Source of the DNA: Takakia lepidozioides
Taxonomy: Eukaryota > Streptophyta > Takakiopsida > Takakiales > Takakiaceae
Length of the DNA: 64,000 nucleotides
Assembly: GCA_030704615.1 (NCBI GenBank)
Contig: CM060732.1
Location: 40,839,053 to 40,903,052 of the forward strand
Direction: 5' to 3'
Below the pieces are notes generated by a model that saw only the letters and a list, made by a program, of their open reading frames with translations, was not told where the DNA came from and searched no databases. The position numbers and the translations under genes are program-made. Positions within the stretch are counted from its first letter, which is position 1. Every line of letters begins with the position of its first letter. This document shows positions 46,430-59,000 of the stretch, one piece after another.

Positions 46430-46640
46430 AGATCCCGTTGCAATTGACGGTAATGGACAAGGGAGGGATACTGTTGGGTGCAGGATCGATACTTGTGGCA
46501 GTAGCAGTAGGAATTGCACTTGATGGTAATGGACAAGGGATACAGGTGGGAGCAAGAGCAGTAGGAACTACACTTGATGGTAATAAACAAGGAGTACGGA
46601 CAGTAGCATTAGCAGAAAGAGCTCAATTTGCCAATATTGA
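46430..46640. repeat. Minisatellite-like repeat, about 54 bp
   Basis: CACTTGATGGTAAT(G/A)(G/A)ACAAGG recurs 54 bp apart (46517, 46571), with AGCAGTAGGAA(T/C)T before each and a diverged copy near 46440. The frames 46438-46749 (+) and 46732-47220 (-) around it are not recognised. Confidence 0.5.
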
Positions 46641-47220
46641 CAAAAAAGATACCCCATCAGCCTTGCAATTGACATCTTCAGCCAAAGTTTGTCATTTCCT
46701 TCTCAATATCCCTTCATTCCCTAGAGTTGAACTAGATAGTGACAAATAAGGGTCCAACAGACTTGCAAATATCAATAGTTTCACACAAAGCCTGTCGATT
46801 CTTCCCCGAGGTCTTATCCTTCTTATTCTCCGAATGTTTGAATTCCTTGAGTTGTTCATAGAAGTCCTCAATAGACCACCTAATGTGGAGAGAAGAGCCT
46901 CCATACTCAAATGCAAACCCAGTCAACTTTGGCTTTCTTTCTTTGATATAATCTTTCACTTCCCGTTGCAAAGAAGAGCTATGACGCATGTTGCTATCAA
47001 AAAACCTTTTGATTTTGTCATCCAGCTTGTTAGTAAACAAGCTTCGAAAACATTGTAAGTTCATATTATAAATGCGCCATTGAAGAGGATAATACCTCTG
47101 GAGGAAAGCCCGACCATTTGGAAACCTCTCATCTTTGGAGAGCATTGGGGAGGGCTTCTTAAAAGAATTTGTCGTATGTTGGGGCGGGAGGCACCTCTTA
47201 TGCATATTTGTGAGGTACAA

Positions 47221-50200
47221 GTTGGGTACATGAATTGCATTTTCTGACTATGCCTCATATGTTGGGGCAGAAGATAAAGGTATTGTTGATTTTGGTTTTA
47301 TTGCAGAATAAGAAGCAAGCCACACTTAACAAAGCAAAAATAACACCAGTTGCAAATGTATATTCAACAGATGCAATGGATTACAAATATAGTTATTTGT
47401 ATATGGAATTGCTATTACTACAAAGCTTTGATCTCAACATTGTCACAACTGATATTGTTTGCCATACGAACAAAAATATAGACACCTAGCTTGCACAATG
47501 TCGACATTTTTGCCAGATGTTTGTTGAGTGTGGACAGATCAGTACTATAAGTCGGCATATTTGCACACAAACTTCAAAATAGATTAAGTGCGTTAATGTT
47601 ATGTGGTTGTACCAATTGATAACTTTTGAAAAATGGTTATTTTCCCAAAAATTTCAAACATGAAAGAAACCACAAACCACAACTTTAGATTTCATGATCA
47701 TCATACGTTTTGATGCCCAGAAATATTTGTCATGAATAAACCTTATATTGTGATCCAACTCTTTTGTTTACATAAAATAAAATCTAGATAAAAACAAACC
47801 AAAGTTGTGGACAATTTTATTCTTTGTCAGCAGCAATTGAAGTCTAGCTAATCTAATATGACACTTAAGTATGTTTTAATAGTACAAATCAAAAGCAAGT
47901 CAAAGCTAAAGTTAAATCAACAAGTATGTCAAGAAATACTTTTAGTAGTGCTAAGGTAGCAAGGATAATATTTGACGCCTTTATGGTGTCCCTTCATAGC
48001 AAGGATATCAAGAGTCAGGCTCTCAATAATAGAAGAGTTTGGACTACAAGAAGATGACATCTATTTCCCCAGTTTAAAATATTGTTTTATCAACACGATT
48101 AGTAAGGCGCAAGCATGATGACCAACTAAACTTTGTAGGTTGTTGTGCGATACGTTCTTCATCCGTCTTCATCACATGAAGGGAGATTGAGCTTTCAGGA
48201 TCTCACCGCCGTCAAATTAAATGAATGATTTCATCCTTCTCATTTAAATATTGCTTGCATTTATTAGGTTGCCTCTTTATCATTTAAAAAAAAATTGTTT
48301 TAATTAGATTGTATTCTAGTTCTTATTCATGATGTGACATGGGGGCATGGATACAATGTCATTGTGGCGAATTCATTTGACTATCCATCCATCCATTCAT
48401 TCATCACCTAACCCCGTCGGATGCTACATAGAGCCCCATGGTTCAAATCTGACCTAGAATAGATAAAGTGCGAAAAGATGCAGGGAAAGCTGGTGAAAGA
48501 TTGTAAAGACATGTTTCTATTCGGCTTCGAAATGACATTTCAAATTGAGGTTTCCGGGATGGAGCTTGCTCCAAGCTGGCACATGGCTTATCGACCCCTC
48601 AATGTGCCAACATAAAGATGAGTTTCAAAGGGCATCTCCGGCAACTGCGTGTCTTGGATTCAAAGCATCGTTTACTTGGCACACAAATTGCATACGAGGT
48701 CTTCCGTCTAATGCATTCCATAAGGCCCTTGCAAGAGTGATTGTTGGTATTAGATCCTCCAAGGGCGAACATGTCCAATTGTTGATTGATTAAACTATTT
48801 ATTTTTACATATTGTGTAAATTTTGTCCATATTTAGTAGAATCATTTAGTTTGGTCATTTATTGTTTATGCCTTTTAAAATAAACTTGCCATTAATTACT
48901 AAAATAACTTATGTTGTTATTCTAGGTGAAACTTGCAACGATAATCATAACTTATGGAAAGATTATTATCATGAACATCAATAAAAACCAAAACAAAAAG
49001 AACAAAAAAAGAACTACTGAGAAGCATATCTTGAACTAGGGCAAGTCTTCTATGACCCGTGTTAAAATTGTGGAGGGGATACTCATTATGTGGGCTACGA
49101 CTTTATGGACTCAGATCTGGGGATGACGACTATTGACTATTAAAATTTTTTTTTTAAAAACACTATGTATTGGTATGACTTTTGGAGATCTTATAATGAG
49201 TTATCCCTTTATTTATTTATTAATGATTTGTGGTTCAAAGCTATAACTATAATGCAATGCTCTGTTTCATTTGCGGCTAGACGTGTATGGCTCCTGTTTG
49301 CACTAGCCTATGAAATCTACTTTCATCCATAATAAACCTGAAAATTCATCCATTTATTTTTCATAAATTGTTGAATAAGAAAGATGTTATCTGAGGGAGA
49401 TATTACCTTGAGAAGCATATGAGGAAGTAGTTTTGAACAAAGGAGAGGATATACTGGGGAAGGCACAATTTTTGACACTGATGCGTAGTCTCCATTCTAA
49501 AGAGGAGCCAATAAAATGTATTAGTATCAAACCAATAATGAATAATAAATTTAAGTTTAAATTTCAAGAAACAATAGTAAATCAACAATGCAACAACGTG
49601 GTAATTCTTGTATTACATCCACAATATTGTCTACAGTGTCGCCATATCAATTTGCATTCAATACTTAAGCAGTATTGATTTTCACAGTGGGGCAATATCA
49701 AAACAGTACATCGTGTTTAAACAATATGATCCATCTCAATGCTCCGTCATCATTATCATCAATAATGAATCAGTTTGCTTGCAGCACTTTTATTATAGAC
49801 TGAATCGTAGTCGTGACAACAATATTTGCTCATAATTAATAATATCAATGTAGTATGTGAACGTAAAAGGGACTTAACACCGTAAGTAAATACGGATAAA
49901 AGGATGAAATCTGGACATCTGTTAAATAATTATAATTAATAAATAAGGAAAAAAAACTATATTCAGTATTAACAATGCATTAAAACTTACAATTTTGGAT
50001 TTTCCCGGATTGGTCTGAAAAGTAGCATGGTCCTTCGCAAAATAAATGACAAGCAAGACACCTATGTTGAATTTGAGGAGAATCCAATCGCTCGTGAGTA
50101 TATTCATGGAGGGGAGATCTCCCATGTACTCGATAGGTAATTTCTCGCATCTTACGCGAAACGAATCATTCGATTACTACATGTCAATGGTGAGAGAAGA

Positions 50201-51100
50201 TGAGAGGAGCTTTCCCGTGAAAACGTAACAAATGCATGTCAATATCATATAGGAAACAAAGTAAGAGCTTTAAAACCACAATGGGTCGTGACTCAAAATT
50301 ATTGGTAGAAATATTGGAAGAATGTTTTTGAATTATTGAAACTTAATGGATAGAAAAATATTTGTCACATTGAGGACAACAAATAATAAACGAAATGCAT
50401 TGAACCGACAAATACAAGGTCAGATACCATGTCAAATACAATTTCAAAGTACAATGTCAGCTTGCTACGGGTGCTTTGAGACCTCCTCCCACCATGGGAG
50501 ATCTCTCGTGCTCAATACGAGAATCGTCGAGCCGTCAAATCAAAAGAAAATAAGATCTAGAAACATTCACATGAACTGGTCATCTAGAAAGTAAAACTGT
50601 AAGGTAAGACAACAGTTATTTGTTAGATTAGGAAGGGGCCACCGTTGAAAATAGACACATAAACGTACATTCCGCTAAGGAAGAAAATACGATATTCGGA
50701 CCCCGACATATCTTTATCAGATAACGAACCAAATTGGGACTCAACGAGCGCTATGGTGAATGAGAATATTATGTCAATCTGCAATAGTCAAGAATCTGTA
50801 GCACGGAAGATCATGCTATGTGCGTAAAATATAATCAACCAGAACTAAACTTTCACTGAGATGCAGGCAGTCGGGGTTCTCATCGCTAGAGATATAGATG
50901 TTCAGAAATTGAAAGTTTCAAATGGTCGACACGGAGAATTCAAGGTCAACTTCTGATTGTCAAAGGGGCTCCCACAAAATCCTGGCAATCACCAGTAAGA
51001 TCAACATTAACACATATTGTCATCAAATTAGCACGGGAGATCTCCCGTGCACCTCTGCACACTGTGCTTAGTCAGACTCACTTTGATCGTTCGTAGCATA
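47221..51100. other. AT-rich region, no gene
   Basis: Long AT-rich stretch with short frames only. I see no transposon domain, tRNA or long repeat, apart from the GGGAGATCTCCC palindromes listed separately. Confidence 0.5.
50112..51050. repeat. Three dispersed GGGAGATCTCCC palindromes
   Basis: GGGAGATCTCCC at 50112-50123, GGGAGATCTCTC (one mismatch) at 50496-50507, and a perfect 20-bp GCACGGGAGATCTCCCGTGC at 51031-51050. Spacing (384 and 535 bp) is wider than in the other palindrome arrays. Confidence 0.6.
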
Positions 51101-51105
51101 TAGAT

Positions 51106-51563
51106 TTACTTTCGCTTTAACTGCTTCGGCCTTTCCAATACGTCTAGAGCTCCACTTGGAGGTGTTCTTTCGAGGTCACATTGTCCACACCACACTGTTC
51201 GTTTGTATCCACTTTGGTGGATCAGATTCATTGAACTCCCAAGCTTTGTCCCAACAATTTCTATATCCACGTCCTCCGCTGCAGCACCTTTAGGTCTCCA
51301 CCACTCCAGAAGGACTTGCCGATATCTCTCATCTGAACAGTCACGAACAACATCAGAGATTGCCACACCCATCCAAACTGGATATGTCTCTATGTCTAAT
51401 GGTCGAACAAGTACGAAGTTTCCAATTTCAATATCTTTGAATGGGTTCATCGGCTCTTGAGGTCTCTGACTCTTTGGCCCACAATAGGGATCCAGCTGGT
51501 TGCGATCTTCCTCCTTTGACTCCTCCTGACTCTCACATTCAACCCTAATCCCATCTCTGTCTC
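51106..51563 (-). CDS. Unrecognised coding exon (transposon-type C-terminal domain suspected)
   Basis: The frame is open from a plausible acceptor (branch-like CTAAT, then CCAG, about 51564) to a stop at 51106-51108, about 150 codons. It begins acidic (ECESQEESKEEDRNQ) and continues with FVLVRPLDIETYPVWMGVAI and VLLEWWRPKG, which looks like a small beta-rich domain (BAH, chromo or SH3-like). It resembles segments I associate with plant transposon-derived proteins, but I cannot name the family. Upstream exons are not found. Confidence 0.4.
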
Positions 51564-54128
51564 TGGATTAGACTAAGACGTTGAGTGGATCTGAAACAGA
51601 AGATTCGGGGCCCGCACTACTCTGTTGTGGTCTACTGCCGTTGCATGGCCGATTGGGACATACCATTGGAGCTGGTGTCGTAAGCTAGGCACGACACAAT
51701 TCTGGTTCCATCATTTGTAGTATGGCTGTCAGCTGCTTTTAGAGCTATTTATACTTTCATTTCCGTCATGTGTGTAGACTCAGGGTCAAAGGCACGTTGT
51801 TGCTTGGCAAGCCGGTGAGAGAACAAAACGACTTGTTGAAAGTGGGCCGTGGAAAGGCTCGTGGAGTCAGTACTGTTGGTCGCTGAACAGGTCGACGTTG
51901 ATGTTCATGTATTGAGACGGTTGAAGACGAGTTTTGAATGTGGCCATTTTCAGCCAAAAAGACTTGGTTTGTTTGTATGTTGGCCGCGATTGAAGCGGAT
52001 AGTGAACGGAGGAGGGCAAAAGGCGGCTGTTGCTGGTCATGGTAGTGATGAATGTGGTATTTTAGCAATGCTTGAAGACGGCCAGTTCAGGTATCTAGTT
52101 GAAGGCTCGGCCAGATGTTAAGGTCCATGGGATTTTATCGCTCGACTAGTGGCCGATTCCATGATGATCATGTCCCTGTTGGGAGCTTACGGCATTAAGT
52201 AGCCAAACCAGCAAGTCGATGGGCTGCAGCCTGCCGCACTGTGTGTACAGTGCTCTATTGGGAGTTCGAGCACCGAGACCTACGTTCAAATTTCCCACCT
52301 CTGCACAGGGGCTGAATACTAAGGGCCAGATCCCTTGTATTGAGGCCAGATGCGGTTATGACCACCGATAGAGGCATAGCAGATGTGCACAAGGAAGGAC
52401 CAGCCCCGTAGCAACAGCCTGCTCTGCAATCAAGTCTTGCCTCAGGTCTAGGCGATCGTGTCAGTGGTGGAATGTTGTGAGACAGGGTGAATCTCATATA
52501 ACGTTGCGGGCCTAGTGAAGGAAGACCAGGTTGCTCTTGGGGTATAGGCCAATGGTCGATGAAGGTACTAGCACCACCTTGGAAATCACGAATTGAACGT
52601 GGAGATGGTCTTATTGTTGTGGCTGATCTCTATTTGCCCAACAGTACGTGAATGGTTGTGGAAAGCCATCCTGGTTGTGGTCACTGTGTCATGCAAAAGT
52701 CATGCCACAAAGCCGAAATGAAACAGGGGATAAATTGAACCACAGGAAATAGCATATCAGATGGAGTTTGGCAGCTCGGCAGGTCATGCGAAGGAGCCAC
52801 TTAGGTTGTCCAGCCGTCGCTAGCCAGCGATCCGTATGTATGCCGTCTAGCATGAGGCTGTTGGGGTACTGGCATTACAAGATGGGATGATCTGTGGCGG
52901 GGCAGGAGACGGGGTCCATCTCATACAACAACGATAACCTGGCATTGATCGCAGCAGCTTGAACAAGGTGTTATCATTCTGGAACTTGGTATACCAATGA
53001 AGACATTACCTTTATCATGGTAATTCCACTGTGGAGCGATTGAGTTAAGAATCTAGGATCGTTATTTTTCAGATATGAGCCAGGCATGAGTCCAAGGAAT
53101 TCTTAGGGAACCAGGGAACACGGAACCAAGACAGGTTATTGAAAATAGATTTTCCCTTGTATTTGTTTATTTTTTTAAAGGGTGTTATGTTTAAAGAGCT
53201 TGGTTGGTCATATCTTTGTCAAATGAGCTCCGTTTGACGCAGTTTTTGGGGGGATAGCTGCATTAAGGGGAAATCTACCTACCTAGTTTTTTGGACCTGA
53301 CCAAAAATCTATAGAATTTTTCTAATGTAAATTAGATCCTCCCCACATGTATTTGAGGTCTATTGAAGAAGTTGTTTCAAATCAGGGATGGTCACTTAAC
53401 TTTCTATTTGTAACACACCTATCACTCTTTGACATTAGTGTATGGCTAGAGAGGAAATGGAGAGTGTCGGGATGAGGGCATGCTGGGGTTAGGAATTGCT
53501 TTAGTCTCTCCTCCCCATAGCTTTCCACCTCTTGGCAGGCCAAAACCTTTCCATAGGTGGAGGCAAGAGTCAGTCCGGGTTTTTGGGCTGGGGTATTCTG
53601 CAGGAGCCGGAAGTCGACATAACAAATCTTTATTACGGGGGCTCTGGAATCACTGGTATGGGTGGTACTTGTTGAATTCTAGCTAGGATGCAAAAAGATT
53701 TCAAAAGATTGGCTATTGTGAAGTTGGCAATACAAAGATCCAATTTCATCGACACAATCGACTAAAATCATCCGCAGACATGGTACAACATTAATTGCTT
53801 GGTGCAAAGGGATTTTGGTGTGGGGGTGTCGATGTTTTGATTTCTTGTGTTTGGATCCCTCCCACACCTGCATGCTTGACTGTGCGCCATGTTGGTTTTG
53901 TGTGGGCGCTTGCTTTCATAGGGGTTAGACCGGATTTGATCACCGGTCAATCCTAGAGTATGCTGTCAGTGGTGAGGCTGGAGTGATGACCAGCAAGACC
54001 ACCAGTGTTTCTTCTGTGGTGAGGTTGGGTTGATGACCAGCCAACCATATGAGTTCTTGCGGTGGATGCAGGTGTAGGTGCCCTTAGCCACTGGGATATG
54101 ACCCTTAAACCGCAACAGGTGCCCACCC
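51564..54128. other. No gene recognised
   Basis: Short overlapping frames only. Near 53.95-54.1 kb GTGATGACCAGCAAGACC and TTGATGACCAGCCAACC form a diverged direct repeat. This may be the 5' leader of the gypsy element, but no 5' LTR matching 61925-62271 was found. Confidence 0.4.
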
Positions 54129-55209
54129 GTGCCACTATTAGAATTAGTACTAGAGCCTTATAGTGTCACGTGGGGGAGGTGCGGGTTGCGAGTGTCATCA
54201 CGGAGTTACCCAAGGGGTTTGAGGGGAGTACAGCTACAGGTAGTAGCAGTGAGAGTGGGTTCACAAGACGATGTATTCGGTTCAAACCACCTTCACCTCC
54301 ACCCTCAACTAGTGCAGAGTCTGACACAGACTCGGAGGCTTCATCAACAGGTGTGCAGTTTCCTTCGCCATTGTTGTGGGACGCTATGGAGGAGATGTAT
54401 GGAGCTACCAAGGGGCCTCGTAGGTACTCTGGAGCTGTGGGCACAATCGAGCTGGATGACTTTATCTAGGAGTTCGACAGCTGGTGTGATTTGCAGCAGA
54501 TGCGCAATCCACAGCTGTTCACCCCATTCATGGCGTGGAAAAGACTGTTCCAGCATTTGGAAGGTCCGCCTATGGACGATTACCACGAGTTCAGGCGAGG
54601 ACATAAAGCAGAGATTGAGGAGTGGAGGATGTATTGGTCACCTGACTACGTCTCCATTACTTGAGGCACGACGTGACGAGTAGCTGCATCAACACCAATA
54701 TCTCCCACTGCCAACACTAGTAGTGAAACAAGCAGTGCCGGTACTTCTGCAGGTGGTACCAGTTCAAAAGGTGCTACTACTCCTCCTGCCACGACTACAA
54801 CACATGTGCCTAGATTCAACCCGGTGGTGGAGTTCTTCCAGGAGTTGCGGACAAACTATCAAGGCGTACGGACCGAGAAGCTGCGAGACTTCCAGCGCAA
54901 ATCCAGTTAAAGCTTGCGAGAGGCCTACACTCATATGAGGCGCTTGATAAGTGTGACCCAAGGGGTTACTGAAGTTCAGGCAGTCCAGTTCTGGTATGGA
55001 ATTTTGGACAATGAGCTCAGGAGAAGGGTGCGGGATACAACCCTGTTACAAGCCAACCCACATTAGCAGATGTGTTTCTGCTGGCTGAGCGGATTGAGCT
55101 CAACATGGTGGAGGAGCGAGTTGTTACCATTGGATTTGGCAAGGACATGCCTGCACGAGGTGCAGGTGCCAGCCAACAGGTACAAGGGACTGCCCAACAA
55201 CGTGGTCAG

Positions 55210-56059
55210 CACTACAACATATCGCGGTAGTTATGACTGCCAAACCGTGGTAGTCATGGTTTTCATGACTTTGACCATGACTGCACCATGTTTTTATATG
55301 AAATTGACCTCCCGCAGTCGTTCATACGACTGTAGTTATATGAACGACTATCTAAATAGTCGTCTGTATAACTACATGGCTCCGGAATGGGCAGAAGGCT
55401 GGTCAACGGCAATTGACCAGATTTAGCTCACCATTCATAGTCATTTTCATGATTACAGTGTACATGGATGAGGTTACATAGTCATGATGACTACTGGGGA
55501 TTTTGTAATTTGGTGTGTATAATACAATTAAAACACCATATGATCATATGAATTACTAGTGGGTGTATTGGTTAACAGGTAGTGAACTATAACTCTTATA
55601 GTAAAGAGGTTGCAGGTTCAAACTCCTCTAAGTACAATCAAATGGATAAGATGGCCCTAGGGTTAGTAGGCGAGCTAGGGATAGCACGTGGTACCTTAGA
55701 TGGACTGCCACGTGGTTTTTTCATTATTATAAAATACATTATGTCACGTGGCACAATGCGGTACGACGCGGCGTTTGACATATGTTTTTATTTTATTTTT
55801 TATTTTTTATTTTAATTTCATTTTTTAAATCAATTGCGCCTCGCCACGTGGCGCAGCAGCGGCGGCTGCAGTATGGTATATATGACTGCAGTGAGAGATA
55901 TCACTTGGTTCATATGACTGTAGTCATCCGGACCGTACCATCCTGTACTCATTGTATTGACTTGGTTTGCACGACTTACAGTCATAGAAGTCATATGTAC
56001 CGTTTATGACTGCAGAATAGTCATATATACAGTCATAAATACCGCGATTTACTGTAGTG
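55210..56059. mobile_element. Non-autonomous CACTA element, 850 bp, CAG target duplication
   Basis: The left end CACTACAACATATCGCGGTA and the right end in reverse complement CACTACAGTAAATCGCGGTA continue together through TTATGACTG. CAG flanks both sides (55207-55209, 56060-56062). These are diagnostic of CACTA (En/Spm) elements. Subterminal AGTCAT/ATGACTG motifs are abundant on both sides. No transposase. It sits in the gypsy gag region. Confidence 0.9.
55568..55630 (+). repeat. tRNA-like SINE head inside the CACTA element
   Basis: TTGGTTAACAGGTAGTG (A-box-like) and GCAGGTTCAAACTCC (B box) lie 40 bp apart. Confidence 0.45.
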
Positions 56060-59000
56060 CAGGGGGGCAAGGTTGCCCAACCCAAATTCCATGGAGCTTA
56101 CAAGGGACCTCAGGTGCAAAGGCCAGTAGCTTCTTTTGCAGGTCAACAGCAACCAGGGGTGGTATGTTGGACATGTGGAGGACCCTATGTCAAGAAAGAT
56201 TGCCCAGAAAGTGGCAAAGGGCCGGCACAAGCACAACCTGCACAGTTGCAGTGTGGGCATTGTGGCAAGTATGGGCATGGAGATACCCAGTGTTATGACT
56301 TGCACCCTGAGTTGCGGCGAGGTCAGTTCCAAGGGAACAATGGTGGCCGAGGGCGAGGTGGAGCACCTCAGAGAGGATGAGGTGCTCAGGCACGAGGTGC
56401 AGGACGAGGGCAAGCACAGTATGGCCAAGGACGTGGAGGTCAGGGCGTTGACCAAGGTATGGCCAACCGGCTTCAGCAACTAGAACAAAGGCTTGCTGCC
56501 ATTGCCACAGCTCAGGTGGTACCAGCTCCAAGACCTGAGGGTCCACCTCCTGTTCCTCCTCAGCAGCGTCATCCTGACGGAGGAGACATGGGAGGCATGG
56601 GATTTATGTGTGGGGCAGCACTACCACTAGTGCAGGTGGAGTCTGCTGCAGCCGTCACTCGAGGAGCAGCACGAGTTCCTAAGCCACGAGGTGCAGAGGT
56701 GGAGTTCGCTTCACAACGTGGGGAGGCAAGCCGTCAGGCTAGGTTGCCTCAATCATTCATCTTGGCGGAGACAGTGTCGACGACATCCGTGGCACCTAAT
56801 TCTCGCCCCACGGATACCGAGGCGGAGGTTATTGTACTATTGGGAAGAGCTACACGTGCAGCACTGACACCTACTGCCAAGGCTAGTGCAGCCAGTGTGT
56901 TGTTGGGGGCGGCCACCTCTATGTGTCAGGCCCCACTGTTCTCGGTAACCATGATTGCGATGCCAGGGGTAAGACCAGCTGCAGTGTTCAGACTAGCAGC
57001 AACACTCTGTGAGAGTGGGGAGGTCCCTTCATCTTCTGCGGAGTTAGTGGAAGGTGTAGTGGCAGAGGGATCCTTGGATTTGAGGGTCAAGACTGCCACG
57101 GCTGCGCCATGGCAAGCTGCAGCTGCCAGATTGACGGAGCTACCAGCTAGGCCAACCTTTGAGCGTGCCATGGTGACACCTGGAGTTGTCTTGTTAGACA
57201 ACCAGGATGTCATTTTCTCTTTGAGTGGACCGGCAGGCAAGAGGTACCGGCCACTGCGGGTCTTGTTGGACTCGGGAGCTCAGCCACTGATGTTGGGCAA
57301 AACCGCTATTGCAGGTTTGGGCCTCATGGAGGCGGATAGTCCATTCCAGATACAGACATCTCTGGGAGGATCAGAGCAGGCTCGGGGCATGACACGGCGT
57401 GAGTTGGCCATTATACTACAGCCGGATCATCCTATAGATGGCTCAGTGATGCGAGCCAAGGCCATTGTGACAGACGCGGTCTCTTACGATGTCCTCGTTG
57501 GTGGGGCAGCGTTGTATCCCATGGGCTTCACCCTGGATTTTTGGGAGGAGTCAGCATCCTACAGGCCTGGATGGCAGTTAGGGGATGGTCGTCGTGTACA
57601 GCTCCCCGTGACGTTCATTGGGGGTGTTGCTGCTGCCCAACGGGGCAAGATGCCAACACTAGCAGCCTTCACAGCTGTAGTTAGTTGGCCTGGAGAGTTG
57701 CTGGAGGGCAATGCCCATGCAGAGGATGTGCCACCTCCAGCAGAGCAGGATGACATGCATGGTACGGCGGAATTGCCTGCCATGGTTGCTCACACTCCAT
57801 TGTGGGGTACGAGCAAGGTCTTGGCTTGGGTCAGCAGTGTTGCTGGATGCAGCTGCAGTGGGGTCACGGGCTCACCGCCCACGACTATGGTGGACCAACT
57901 TGATGCCACCTGCAGTGCTCAAGCGTACATTTGATGGGGTGCAGCGGCCACCAAACCTGACGGTGGATAGCATTTTGGACATAGGGAGGCAGTCTCAGCG
58001 TGTGAGACACGATGACCGATCACCTTTGGCAATGGTCAATAAGGTGGGTCACCCACGAGCAGCATTGCCTACATTGCTCAACTTTCCAGGATCTCATGCT
58101 TTCCGGGATGGTGGACCTGGCCTCTTGTGGGATAGCCAGTTGCAGCAGTTAGTGGAGCCCAATGCTGACGAGCACAAACGGGCAATGGGTTTTACCACTG
58201 GTACCACGGCGGTGCCATCTCTCTCTGAGGCATCACGTCGTCAGGTGTTGGGGCAAGCCATGGATCTCAATTGCTCGACCTAGATTATCAGCTTGGCTAT
58301 GGCTGAGCAGCGCAGAGTATGCCTACCGAGACGGTACAGGCAGCGAGTGGGGGCGAACAGGTGAGGACCACGAGGTGCAGGCCGCATCCATGGCACACGT
58401 GGGAGGTGCTCGAGGTTCAGAAGGAGTTGGCAGCCAAGGCGGCGGTGATGGATCAGGTTGGGGATTTTTCTCGGGTTGAGAAGGTCCTTAAGGATGGGAT
58501 GATGGGGCAGGATGAGACATTGTCACTGACAGAGCAAGTAGTGCTCACTGCTCAAGAGGTTGCAGCATAGCAACCACGGGACGAGTCTTCTACCTCTAAG
58601 CTTGCTGGACTCAAGGTTGCAGTCACGGAGGACAACTGGGAGCCTGATGTTGGACCCATAGTCACCGGAGGAGAGAGACGACGTATACGGCGGTTCTTGA
58701 GGGCTTACAGGAACTGCTTTGCCTTCAGTTTGAAGGACTTGGGAGCACTGACGGGTCAAGAGATTCGCATTGAATTGGCCACTGACACGCCAATCTTTTG
58801 GAGACCCTATAGATACAGTGACATGGAGAGGTCCTTGATTCAGATGAGGACTCAGGACCTCTGGGAGGCTGGTTTGGTGGAGCTATTTGGTGGAGAGTAT
58901 GCTTGCCATAGTGATGCCAGCCAAGAATGATGTCTATGGCAATTAGACGGAGAGACGTATGTGCGGTGATTACCGGCCTGTAAATCGTCAGACCAAGTCC

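Noticed and set aside
46732-47220. 162-codon minus-strand frame after the copia LTR
   Set aside because: No recognisable domain and no splice context; left as unsupported.
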